Assembly (NCBI RefSeq): GCF_024054565.1
Contig: NZ_JAMXLR010000077.1
Span: 124,001-188,000 of the forward strand
Source: Aeoliella straminimaris
GTDB lineage: Bacteria; Planctomycetota; Planctomycetia; Pirellulales; Lacipirellulaceae
Direction of reading: 5' to 3'
DNA: 64,000 bases
The notes below the pieces were generated by a model that saw only the letters and a list, made by a program, of their open reading frames with translations, ran no database searches and was not told the origin of the DNA. The translations under genes and the position numbers were made by a program. Within the stretch, counting starts at the first letter, position 1, and each line of letters starts with the position of its first letter. Positions 1-7,931 of the stretch are shown here, one piece after another.

Positions 1-1464
1 GCCGCTGGTCACAAGCCCAAGCCCGATCCCATCGAAGCGAACGGCCCGATCTTCGTCGACTGGCCCAAGCCCGATCTGGCGATGGTGTTCACTGGCGAAC
101 AGATGGGCTTCCTCGAACCATGCGGCTGCGCCGGGCTCGAGAACCAAAAGGGGGGCTTCAAGCGGCGGATGACCATGATGAAGCAGCTTCGCGATCAGGG
201 GTGGCCGATCGTTGCCATGGACACCGGCGGCCTGGTGCGGCGCTACGGCCCGCAAGCTCAAATCAAGCTCGGCAGGATCCTCGAAGGTTTGGTCGAGATG
301 GATTACTCGGCCGTCGGCTTTGGCGAAAAGGAACTGAAGCTCGACATGCTGTCCGAAGCAGCGAACCTGAGCCCCAACCCGCTGGTATCGGCGAACGTGG
401 TATTGGTGGATCCCGAGTTTGGTTTCACCCGACCTTACCGCGTCGTCGAAAAGAACGGTTTCAAAGTTGGTATGACCGCCGTGTTGGGCAAGCAAGGCAT
501 TGCTTCCGTCGCGTCGATGACCGACCTGGTGACCGTCTCGCCCGAGGAGGGCATTCAGCAAGTGCTGCCCAAACTGCTGGCCGAGAACTGCGACGAAATG
601 GTGCTGTTGGTCTATGGCGAAGTGTCCGAGGCCAAGGCGCTGTCCGCCAAGTTCCCCCAGTTCCGCTGGGTTGTCGCCGGCAAGGGGGGCGACGAACCAC
701 CCAAGCAAGCAACACCTATCCCTGAGTCGGGCGCCAACCTGATCGAGATCGGTCACAAGGGCATGTACGCCGTGGTGATTGGTATCTACAAGCAAGGCCA
801 GCCGCGGTACCGCTATCAAAAAGTGCCCATGGACCATCGCTTCGAAGATGCCCCCGAGATGCAACAACTGATGGTGCGTTATCAGAACCAGCTCAAGACG
901 CTTGTCACCTCGGGCAAGGGGTGGGAACCTTTGACCGGCAAGCCGCTGGCAACGCCCGGTGGCGGTAGCGGCTTCGTCGGCAGCGAAGTCTGTGCCGACT
1001 GTCATACCGACGCCTGCGACGTGTTTATGAAGAGCCCGCACGCTCACGCCACCGAGACATTGGTGCAGCTCGACCCGCCCCGGCACTTCGACCCCGAGTG
1101 CGTCAGCTGCCATGTGACGGGCTGGAATCCCCAGGGCTTCGCTCCCTACGTGACGGGATACGAGAGCCTGGAGAAAACACCCCATCTCAAAATGCAGGGT
1201 TGCGAGAACTGCCATGGCCCGGCCAAGGATCACTACGATGCCGAGATGGGTAACATCGATGCAACCGACACCGAAATCGAGAACTTTCGGGCGGCCCTGC
1301 GGATGAAAGTGGTCGAGAACGAGGGCAACATGGAAGGTCAGGTGCTGGGCGACGTCGTGAAGAACTGCCTGGAGTGCCACGATCTGGACAACTCCCCCGA
1401 CTTCGACTTCCAGGACTACTGGGATCGCGACGAGAACCCGGTGAAGCACGAAGGGAAGTATTGA
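1..1464 (+). CDS. Multihaem c-type cytochrome with N-terminal nucleotidase-like domain (5' end outside window)
   Basis: The reading frame is open from the first base, so the gene starts upstream; an internal ATG at 82 is not the real start. The first 300 or so visible residues resemble the nucleotidase/metallophosphatase-like region that precedes cytochrome domains in planctomycete proteins. It contains LEPCGCAG followed by KGGFKRR. The C-terminal third carries four CxxCH haem-attachment motifs (CADCH, CVSCH, CENCH, CLECH, about nt 990-1380), as in cytochrome c554-type domains. Haem attachment implies export to the periplasm. It is probably an electron-transfer protein; donor and acceptor cannot be read from the sequence. 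The haem motifs are certain; the N-terminal domain assignment is weaker. Confidence 0.85.
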   Translation, partial: AAGHKPKPDPIEANGPIFVDWPKPDLAMVFTGEQMGFLEPCGCAGLENQKGGFKRRMTMMKQLRDQGWPIVAMDTGGLVRRYGPQAQIKLGRILEGLVEMDYSAVGFGEKELKLDMLSEAANLSPNPLVSANVVLVDPEFGFTRPYRVVEKNGFKVGMTAVLGKQGIASVASMTDLVTVSPEEGIQQVLPKLLAENCDEMVLLVYGEVSEAKALSAKFPQFRWVVAGKGGDEPPKQATPIPESGANLIEIGHKGMYAVVIGIYKQGQPRYRYQKVPMDHRFEDAPEMQQLMVRYQNQLKTLVTSGKGWEPLTGKPLATPGGGSGFVGSEVCADCHTDACDVFMKSPHAHATETLVQLDPPRHFDPECVSCHVTGWNPQGFAPYVTGYESLEKTPHLKMQGCENCHGPAKDHYDAEMGNIDATDTEIENFRAALRMKVVENEGNMEGQVLGDVVKNCLECHDLDNSPDFDFQDYWDRDENPVKHEGKY

Positions 1465-1528
1465 GCGGCGCACGCCGTAGCTACCGTCGCCAGACGGTGG
1501 ATTCCCCGCCGCGAGCCGGCTCGCGCAC

Positions 1529-1723
1529 GGAAGTTTTGGGCCAACATCCGGGATCTACATCCATGGGCCCAAAACTCCAGCGGTTTTGTCCTCCCCCAGG
1601 TGGTGAAACCCCTTGTTTTCTCGGTAAAACCATTCGCGGCGTGCGACAAAACCCCGCGCGTTGTTCCCCGCATGTGTTTTGGGCCACCGCCGTGGGCCCA
1701 AAACTCCGTTGGCCCAAAACTCC
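1529..1723. repeat. Dispersed intergenic repeat, copy A (GGGCCCAAAACTCC family)
   Basis: This non-coding stretch holds several copies of the word TTTTGGGCC or its complement GGCCCAAAA, spaced about 10-100 bp apart. The reverse complement matches the segment at 44529-44709 in order and spacing. Both contain ATGCGGGGAACAACGCG, then AAAAC-A-GGTTTT, then GGACAAAAC, then AGTTTTGGGCCCATG. The two copies are inverted relative to each other. Open frames here look like translated repeat, not genes. Confidence 0.7.
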
Positions 1724-1727
1724 AATA

Positions 1728-1791
1728 GTGGCCATTCGCTCCGCGAATGAGCGCCTCCGGCATTACGCTCGTTCGCGGAGCGAACGGCCAC
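1728..1791. repeat. Long intergenic hairpin (26-bp arms)
   Basis: Two 26-base arms, one beginning GTGGCCATTCGCTCCGCGAA and the other ending in the near-exact complement, are separated by 12 bases. I count two mismatches in 26. Each arm also contains a smaller internal palindrome (TTCGCTCCGCGAA). There is no T-run, so it is more likely a REP-like element than a terminator. It directly follows copy A of the dispersed repeat. Confidence 0.7.
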
Positions 1792-1841
1792 CAACGACCT
1801 CTGGCCTATAGCTTATAGCGCACAGCCAATCGCCATTCCGA

Positions 1842-2879
1842 TTGCCAAACAGCCACGGCAGGTACAAACGGCCGCAACTCCATTGGACCAAACCGGCGGA
1901 CGACTTCAACAGTCACTTTTTTACACGTGCTGTTTCTTACCCCCCGCAACCGCACAAGATGGCCTCTCCCGTGCTGGCGACGTCTTACCTGCGGGACATT
2001 GATAACGAGTTTCTCTATACCGGTAGGAGACTCGATCCCGAGACGGGGTTACAATATTCGAGGTATCGGTACTACCACCCGCAGCTTGGTCGGTTCGTGA
2101 ATCGGGACCCGATTGGGTATCGCGGCGGGATGAATCTGTATGCCTATGTGGGGGGGATGCCAACTCGGTATACTGATCCGATGGGGTTGGTGATTTGCAA
2201 ATGCATGTGTAAGGAGGAGGCTCAAGGACTGGGAGAAGGTGGCTATAATAAGCCAAAGCCAATTTTCGTTACGGCACCAAACCGCGCTGCTTGTGCCGCA
2301 AGTTGCACGAACTTGGATTACTCTTCGTTTATCGGAATTGCTGTGATCAGCAGGTCTTGCAAGAATTCTCCACTGACACCGGATGAGGGATCCGTTGAGG
2401 CGTTGTGTGCTGGTAATCCAAAGTGTGAATCTGCCTTTGTAGATATCATGCAGATTGTAGGCGACACAGGGCAGACTGGTGATCCACCTTGGCCCTACAC
2501 AGGAAGCTGTTTCGAGTACCTTCAAGCAGTCAAAGACAAATTGCCTGAGAACACAGTATTACCCGGCGGCTGCACTGTAGAATACCTAATTGTGCTCCCG
2601 GAGGACTACGTCCTTGAAGACAGTTGGCTGTATGGGCCCGTAAGACCCACATACTATAATCGGCTTGGAATGATCACGCATGGGTTCATAGCACACGGTG
2701 TGGGCCGATTATGTTGTCCACAGAAAGATGGCACGAAAAAATGTATGTACTTTGATGTTGGTCATGGGACGATGAAGGGACAGTATGGGGGAGATGATCA
2801 TTGGTTTTCACCGAACGACCCCGATTGGCTATTTGATATTGATCAAGATGGCATGAACCCATACATAGGTAACCAATAG
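1842..2879 (+). CDS. Truncated RHS-repeat core protein with variable C-terminal tip
   Basis: Residues around 58-115 form a recognisable RHS-associated core: FLYTGRRLDPETGLQYSRYR, then GRFVNRDPIGYRGGMNLYAY and a final TDPMGL. The long YD-repeat barrel that normally precedes the core is missing, so this is an orphan 3' end. After the core come about 230 residues of cysteine-rich sequence with no family I recognise, as expected for a variable RHS tip. The frame opens with TTG at 1842, while the first ATG is at 1959. Neither has a convincing ribosome-binding site, so the start is uncertain and the gene may be a silent cassette. The tip is visibly AT-richer than the flanks, which suggests transfer. 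A membrane protein follows after 10 bp. Confidence 0.7.
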   Translation: MPNSHGRYKRPQLHWTKPADDFNSHFFTRAVSYPPQPHKMASPVLATSYLRDIDNEFLYTGRRLDPETGLQYSRYRYYHPQLGRFVNRDPIGYRGGMNLYAYVGGMPTRYTDPMGLVICKCMCKEEAQGLGEGGYNKPKPIFVTAPNRAACAASCTNLDYSSFIGIAVISRSCKNSPLTPDEGSVEALCAGNPKCESAFVDIMQIVGDTGQTGDPPWPYTGSCFEYLQAVKDKLPENTVLPGGCTVEYLIVLPEDYVLEDSWLYGPVRPTYYNRLGMITHGFIAHGVGRLCCPQKDGTKKCMYFDVGHGTMKGQYGGDDHWFSPNDPDWLFDIDQDGMNPYIGNQ

Positions 2880-2889
2880 TAGTTACTAG

Positions 2890-3336
2890 ATGAAAATAAA
2901 CTTCATCACGAACGCAAGTTGGCTGCTTGTGCTCAGCATGCTTTTGCTTGTGCAACTTGTTGGTGTCTATTGGATAGTGAGCCACTTGCGCACACCTTCC
3001 CTCCCTTCGCCGGCTAGGTTGTCGCTGATTGTGATGACTCAGCTTGCAGTGGACATATGGATATCAAAGCGATTGCCGATATTGAGAAAGCGGCTGAGCT
3101 ACCAAGTCGGTCTTATCGTCGCGGTATATCTACTCTCATTATTATTGCTATATCCTTTCGCTCCGTCCGTGGATGGGATTAACATCGATACAGCTTTAAT
3201 CAAGCATAAAATCGAAAGCGTGATATGTATCGTTGTCTTAATCGGTTTTGTGACGATGAACATTGTTCATATGTTAAGGTGGGTTCTGCTAAGAAAAAGC
3301 GACAAGTCCGCAACTCCAGAAGACTCAATCGTGTAA
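2890..3336 (+). CDS. Small four-helix membrane protein, candidate immunity partner of the RHS tip
   Basis: The 148-residue product has about four hydrophobic segments: near 9-31, 42-58, 73-92 and 112-133. The soluble tail is short. It starts 10 bp after the RHS stop and shares its low GC, so the two were probably acquired together. No family is recognised. In RHS and other polymorphic toxin systems the gene directly downstream of the tip usually encodes the immunity protein, and membrane immunity proteins occur where the toxin acts on membranes. That role is inferred from position only. Confidence 0.7.
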   Translation: MKINFITNASWLLVLSMLLLVQLVGVYWIVSHLRTPSLPSPARLSLIVMTQLAVDIWISKRLPILRKRLSYQVGLIVAVYLLSLLLLYPFAPSVDGINIDTALIKHKIESVICIVVLIGFVTMNIVHMLRWVLLRKSDKSATPEDSIV

Positions 3337-3452
3337 GCCCCGTAATGATGCCCAGTAGGAAGTCTCACCAGGTACGATAGCAACTTGACTCCCACAGAAG
3401 CGAAGAACCGCTGAACGATAACACCGAAGCATCGCGTGGTTCAAACTAAAAA

Positions 3453-3481
3453 CCCGCCGCCCTCGAATGAGGGGCGACGGG
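3453..3481 (-). terminator. GC-rich hairpin with adjacent A-tract
   Basis: CCCGCCGCCCTC pairs with GAGGGGCGACGGG around an AAT loop, with one bulged base. AAAAA precedes it on the plus strand, so the T-tract would follow the stem on the minus strand. The nearest minus-strand gene ends about 200 bp away, so its target is unclear. Confidence 0.4.
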
Positions 3482-3486
3482 CGTAA

Positions 3487-3567
3487 CCAGATTTCTCTAT
3501 CTGGCTTTCTGATTTAGCCCACAGTTGTTCCGCCGAATCGTGTTTGCCCAGACTCGGCGGCTGTGGG
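3487..3567. repeat. Two further intergenic hairpins
   Basis: The first hairpin is CCAGAT-TTCTCT-ATCTGG at 3487-3504, followed by a T-rich stretch, and could stop plus-strand transcription from the RHS/membrane pair. The second, at 3518-3567, pairs CCCACAG and CCGCCGA with TCGGCGGCTGTGGG around a 17-base loop and a 5-base bulge. I saw no gene between 3337 and 3687. Confidence 0.4.
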
Positions 3568-3687
3568 TCCGGTCGCGGCTGCTGGCCGTAGCATCGAATC
3601 ACAATCTCACGACCGAAGATGGTTTAAAGCCACGCCTACCCCGGCTACTAATCTTTCTTCCATGGTGGGCAGGTGTGGCCTGGAGGA

Positions 3688-4032
3688 TTACTCAGCCGAT
3701 TCAGGATCGGCCAACGTGTCTAGCTCCGCGCTGTTGGCCTCTAGGTCCGCCTCTAGCTTGTCCCGCTGTTGCATTAGCTCAGCCTCTCGGTTGGCTTTCC
3801 TTGCCCCCATTACTAGGTCTACCTGTTTCAGCAGCCTCTGGGCTTCCACTGGGCAATGATCGGGCTCGGCAATTTGACGGCGGGCCTTATTGAGTAGCAC
3901 CCGGAATCGCATGTCAGATTCTGGATCCCAATTCTCATCACCGATGAGTTTATCGAGCACCTCCAGTTTCGGGGCCACGCTCTTGAGGTGGTTGGCCTTG
4001 TGTTGCTTGGCTTGCAACACGACGGGTGGCAC
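3688..4032 (-). CDS. Hypothetical charged, helical protein, possibly 5'-truncated
   Basis: The product has 114 residues, is rich in Lys, Arg, Glu and Leu, and has heptad-like spacing in its second half (about residues 60-105), suggesting a coiled coil. No family is recognised. The only start that uses the full frame is a GTG lying inside the terminal inverted repeat of the MITE-like element. The element may therefore have cut off the original 5' end, or supplied a replacement start. The first residues (MPPVV) are encoded by repeat sequence, while the composition from about residue 15 on looks genuinely coding. Confidence 0.5.
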   Translation of the reverse strand: MPPVVLQAKQHKANHLKSVAPKLEVLDKLIGDENWDPESDMRFRVLLNKARRQIAEPDHCPVEAQRLLKQVDLVMGARKANREAELMQQRDKLEADLEANSAELDTLADPESAE

Positions 4033-4278
4033 TGACTAGCCGCCACTTTTCTGTGTGCCACGGGCTCCGCCCGTGCTTTGAACTACCATGACGCCATGCA
4101 CCGAGATCCCCAGTGAAAATGAGTCTGGCATTGTGAAGGGGCAAAGACAGGTGTAGTAGATTAACCGGAGTGGTGTGCAAGCCGAACACCAGTGGCTTGC
4201 ACGGGCAGAGCCCGTGGCACACACCAGGACAGTGCCACCCAGCCGTAGAGTGGCACTCGCGGCTAGTGCCACCCGTCG
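4020..4278. mobile_element. MITE-like element, 259 bp, with nested inverted repeats
   Basis: The ends are a perfect 14-bp inverted repeat: CGACGGGTGGCACT at 4020-4033 and its complement at 4265-4278. Inside sits a second inverted pair of 24 bp, at 4053-4076 and 4199-4222, with one mismatch. A small hairpin AGTGCCAC/GTGGCACT lies at 4231-4257. There is no room for a transposase and no coding frame that looks real. The layout fits a non-autonomous mobile element or a nested REP-type repeat. Confidence 0.6.
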
Positions 4279-4320
4279 ACAAGTCCCGACGAAAAGAAGC
4301 GACCGCGTGAGGAGCCCCGG

Positions 4321-4731
4321 ATGCATGTCGAGTTTTGGATAGTCGTTTCTGTTACGCTGTGGTTTGGTGTCGAACTGGGCGTTCGCCATCGCGGGCTTCG
4401 CGTTGCGCTGCAGAGTGTCATGGTGCTGGGGTTTTGCTTCGTGTTTTTCAGTGTCGGTTCACTCGTCGGGAAGTTCGAGCCAAACCTGGCAGCAAATAAC
4501 CGGCTAAAGAATCTGACGCGCGGCCTGGTGGCGATTGCAGGCGATGAAGACTTCGACCGAGCTGAGTTTCTAGAGCGGTTGAAGCAACTCGAACAAGGAG
4601 TCATACCCACCTACGAGACTCAAAGCGACTCCCGGGAGGCTGTGGTTAGGTTTTTGGGTGCGTACAACATGGAGTTCGAAGACGAGATCCCGATCGAGGC
4701 TGACCAAGGTGTTGACTCCACCTCCGAGTAG
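4321..4731 (+). CDS. Hypothetical membrane-anchored protein
   Basis: A GAGGAG ribosome-binding site lies 6 bases before the ATG. The 136-residue product has two hydrophobic segments (about 5-20 and 30-50) and then a soluble acidic tail with a short helical stretch, FLERLKQLEQ. No family is recognised. It begins about 40 bp after the right end of the MITE-like element. Confidence 0.7.
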   Translation: MHVEFWIVVSVTLWFGVELGVRHRGLRVALQSVMVLGFCFVFFSVGSLVGKFEPNLAANNRLKNLTRGLVAIAGDEDFDRAEFLERLKQLEQGVIPTYETQSDSREAVVRFLGAYNMEFEDEIPIEADQGVDSTSE

Positions 4732-4837
4732 GGCGAAGCTCGTTGAAGGGGCGACTTGACTCCGCCCCCTTCGAAGTCTGGGACTGCTCGGGCTGCGTCG
4801 ATAGCGAGCCGGCCATTCTGGAAAACAGGAATACAAA

Positions 4838-5455
4838 ATGAACACTAGATTACTACCAGCAAGGGCAACACGGTATCTTGGGTTAGCGCTACCATGCCTG
4901 TTGGTGTGGAGTTGTTCCGTCTCGGCACAGGACCTGGCAGACGCGCAATCGATTCCGACGAAAGCCTTCACGGAGTCGAAGGACCAGGCCAGTCAGGTTG
5001 TGGAAGTCACCTCGGAGAAGCAGCTACAGCAACTGTTGAAGGTACTTACGGCCAGTGAGCCGAGTGCAGCGACAGTTCGCGATGGCAGGGAGTATACGTT
5101 TCCAGGGCGTTATCTGATCCGTGGCCGTGTGCCAGGCTATGGGACGAAGTGTCCGGACGAGTTGAATGCTGGCTGGTATTCCTTTTCTCTCAGGCAAAGT
5201 TGGCCGGACAAGGTCTTCCGCGCGGGAGGCGAATACCCCACGGTCGTAGCGGTGGGGCGACTTTTCTATCGAACATCCTTCGAATACCAAGCACCCGATC
5301 CCAAGGAAGCGAGGCATCCAAAGGCCGATCGCCCATCGCAGTACAAGCCGGGCGATCAAGTCCCTGCCAAGTTCCGATTCGAAGTCGAAGAAGTCTGGAC
5401 TCAACAGATTCTGAAGGAGAAGGAACCAGCTCCCCAGCAACTCCCGCAGAAGTGA
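4838..5455 (+). CDS. Hypothetical secreted protein
   Basis: The N-terminus is a typical signal peptide: basic start, hydrophobic core LGLALPCLLVWS, and a cleavage-like SVSAQ site near residue 31. The rest (about 175 residues) has aromatic-rich beta-like stretches around YTFPGRYLIRGRVPG and a proline-rich end. No family is recognised. It lies about 100 bp downstream of the preceding membrane protein on the same strand. Confidence 0.75.
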   Translation: MNTRLLPARATRYLGLALPCLLVWSCSVSAQDLADAQSIPTKAFTESKDQASQVVEVTSEKQLQQLLKVLTASEPSAATVRDGREYTFPGRYLIRGRVPGYGTKCPDELNAGWYSFSLRQSWPDKVFRAGGEYPTVVAVGRLFYRTSFEYQAPDPKEARHPKADRPSQYKPGDQVPAKFRFEVEEVWTQQILKEKEPAPQQLPQK

Positions 5456-5664
5456 GTCCGGCAAGCGCAATGTCGTTCTCGAACCGCGGCCCAGTTGTCT
5501 AACCGCAACCAAATGCAAATCGGACACAGTTGTCTTGCACTGCACCGGTGCGCGGCATTCTGTATGTAGCACGCCTGGTGGTTGGCTTACATCGCCCGAC
5601 AACTGTGGTTAGCATTGCGGGTAGTAGACCTCGTACCTGTTTCCATTCTCTGGCGAGGTGTTGG

Positions 5665-7197
5665 ATGCACACAATCGCGCGCAATTCATCCGCTAATTGG
5701 GTCCTGGCTCTGTCGGCGACGCTGCTGACTTTCGCCGCCAGCATCGCGTCGGCACAGCAAGTGCCCGCGGATCTCTCGACGCCGGGCAGGAGTTTTGAAC
5801 TGGGCGACAAGATTGTCAGCACCAGTTTCTTCGTGTGGTATCGCTCCGACGGGGGTCAGCAGGACGGTCCCTGGCTGCCAATCGAGGGGCGTGAGAACTG
5901 GACCGGCGAGGTGCCGTTCTGGAAGACGCAGATCAAGCAGGTGATGGCGGCCAATATCGACGCGATGAACGTCCATTTGACGGACGACTTCCACCAGCAG
6001 CGGCGCAACCTGTTTGCCGCCCTGCGCGAACTGCGGCGCGAGGGGTACGACGTGCCGAAAGTGACGCCGTTTCTGGATCCCATCATCATCTGGGGGATGA
6101 ACAACTCGCTCGATGTCTCCACGGCCGAGGGAAAAGACACCTTCGTCGGCATGTACAGCAAGTTCTACCAGCAGTACTTCGACACCAACCCCGACGAGCA
6201 CGCCGATAGCTATCTCACCCACATCGATGGACGCACCGTGCTCGATGTGTGGCACGTTCACCATTCATTGGCCCATCTGTCGTCGCTCACCCGCGCGGAG
6301 GTCCAGGGGCGCCTGGCGGCAGAGTTCGCCGCCCAACACGCGATGTTCCACGACGACATCTACATGATCACTACGGCCGTCAGTCCGGCGACGCTCGGCT
6401 TCGCCGACGAAAAGGTGGTTCAGTTCGAAACCCAGGCCTACTTCGATCCGCGGAGCTACAACTCGCTCCGCACGGTGCAATTGAAACCAGGCTACTGGGA
6501 CCAGAACATCCGCGATCCGGGGTACTTTCTGCCGCGAGCGGGCGGATCGCACTACGCGGCGGCCTGGGCCAAGGTTGCCAGTCAGAAGTCGTCCATCGAC
6601 CGGGTGTACGTCGAGAGCTGGAACGAGTATGCCGAAGGCACCGGCATCTACGCGGCCGATACCCGCGGGGCCCAGGTGCTCGATCCGCCCAACGATAGCG
6701 GCAATACGGATACCTGGTCGAGCGACAACGATCCGTACCAGTACATCCGCACCACCGCCGAAGGGGCGCGGCAATACAACGACGTGGCCGATCTGGATGC
6801 GAGGATCCTCTGGCATAACCTTCCGGAGACCTTGCGTCCCGGACAGACGGTCACAGCCCAGGTGATCGTACGCAACACCGGTGATGTTCGCTGGACAGGG
6901 GCCGCGGGGTTTCAGTTTGGCCAGAACGAGCAACAAGACGTGGTACTGTTTGGCACCGGCCGTTATAAGCTGAACGACGAGGATAACGAGATACCGACGT
7001 ACGGCGGCATCTTCCGCGGGCGTCCCGTCAAGTTCGATGTCACGCTCACCGCCCCCGCGAAGGCCGGCCGCTACGAGACCCACTGGCAGATGCTGCACGC
7101 GGGGGACGCCCGCTTCGGCGAGGAGTTGACCCACGCGATTGACGTGGTGGCGCCAGAAGACGCTCGGCACGAGGGAACCGCTGGCCTGGTCGATTGA
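5665..7197 (+). CDS. Secreted glycoside hydrolase-like protein (GH71/GH99-type barrel plus FW/Ig-like domain)
   Basis: The start at 5665 puts a signal peptide at the N-terminus (LALSATLLTFAASIASAQ); the frame is open further upstream but without plausible coding. After it, VSTSFFVWYRSDGG, MNVHLTDDF, VTPFLDP and YVESWNEYAEGTGIY resemble the GH71/GH99-like (beta/alpha)8 proteins that act on alpha-mannan or alpha-glucan. ESWNEYAEGT is the characteristic late motif. The C-terminal 110 residues (LRPGQTVTAQVIVRNTGDVR) look like an NBR1-type FW immunoglobulin fold. The product is 510 residues and predicted extracytoplasmic. The substrate cannot be told from the sequence. Confidence 0.75.
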   Translation: MHTIARNSSANWVLALSATLLTFAASIASAQQVPADLSTPGRSFELGDKIVSTSFFVWYRSDGGQQDGPWLPIEGRENWTGEVPFWKTQIKQVMAANIDAMNVHLTDDFHQQRRNLFAALRELRREGYDVPKVTPFLDPIIIWGMNNSLDVSTAEGKDTFVGMYSKFYQQYFDTNPDEHADSYLTHIDGRTVLDVWHVHHSLAHLSSLTRAEVQGRLAAEFAAQHAMFHDDIYMITTAVSPATLGFADEKVVQFETQAYFDPRSYNSLRTVQLKPGYWDQNIRDPGYFLPRAGGSHYAAAWAKVASQKSSIDRVYVESWNEYAEGTGIYAADTRGAQVLDPPNDSGNTDTWSSDNDPYQYIRTTAEGARQYNDVADLDARILWHNLPETLRPGQTVTAQVIVRNTGDVRWTGAAGFQFGQNEQQDVVLFGTGRYKLNDEDNEIPTYGGIFRGRPVKFDVTLTAPAKAGRYETHWQMLHAGDARFGEELTHAIDVVAPEDARHEGTAGLVD

Positions 7198-7310
7198 GTT
7201 GCAATGCGAAGACATTAGCCCCTTCACCTTGTTGGAACCCAAGCCGACTTGCGAGTAGGATAAAGGTTGCTCGGCCGTTAAGCGACCATTGAGAATCAGG
7301 GGAAGGCACC

Positions 7311-7931
7311 ATGTTGCGACAATTTATGGCACTCGTTGGAGTGTTCGGTTCACTGTTGGCCGCGGCACCTCCGTGTTCGGCCGCGCGAATCTATCAGATC
7401 GTCGATTACCCCGAGTTTCAGCAAGGCTATTCTTTGCGCGGTACGATCACCACCACCGACAATGCCCACCAGGATGGGACGCTCGATGGCGAGGAGATTC
7501 TCAACTGGCATTGGGCGGTAGATGGCCCCCAGGCGTTCGCATTTTCCAGCGGCGCCGGATCCTCTCTCGATTTCCAGGGTATCGGCATTACCGAAGAGGC
7601 CATCTCGCTGCCGCAAACCGAGATTGCCAGTGCCTACCTGCGAGGGATCGAAGGGGTCGGCAGGGGAGCCAGCACGTACACGTTGCAGTGGTATACGCAG
7701 AGGGGTACTAGAACTGGCGACTACTACTACATGACCTCGCTGTCCGGAATCATCGAGGGCGACATTGCGACGAGATTCTGGGACAGCTCTCAAGTAGGGG
7801 CAGGTGACGGCGTACACATGATCGCCCGCGCGGTGCCCGAGCCCGCAGCGATTCTGCTGCTTGCCGGGGCTGGGCTCTTGGGTGGGGCTGTGTGTGTAGC
7901 TACTCGCCGCCGATCGCCGGCCGGAGCGTGA
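7311..7931 (+). CDS. PEP-CTERM sorting-domain protein
   Basis: The 206-residue product has a signal peptide ending near PCSAARI and a C-terminal tail of VPEP, a hydrophobic segment, and a basic cluster TRRR. That is the PEP-CTERM signal processed by an exosortase at the envelope. The middle is a beta-rich secreted domain of unknown function. GGGGAAGG lies just before the ATG as ribosome-binding site. Its last 32 bp overlap the 3' end of the convergent gene. Confidence 0.85.
   Translation: MLRQFMALVGVFGSLLAAAPPCSAARIYQIVDYPEFQQGYSLRGTITTTDNAHQDGTLDGEEILNWHWAVDGPQAFAFSSGAGSSLDFQGIGITEEAISLPQTEIASAYLRGIEGVGRGASTYTLQWYTQRGTRTGDYYYMTSLSGIIEGDIATRFWDSSQVGAGDGVHMIARAVPEPAAILLLAGAGLLGGAVCVATRRRSPAGA

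Noticed and set aside
3430..3460. A tRNA-like GGTTCAAAC word
   Set aside because: No acceptor stem or anticodon arm can be folded around it.
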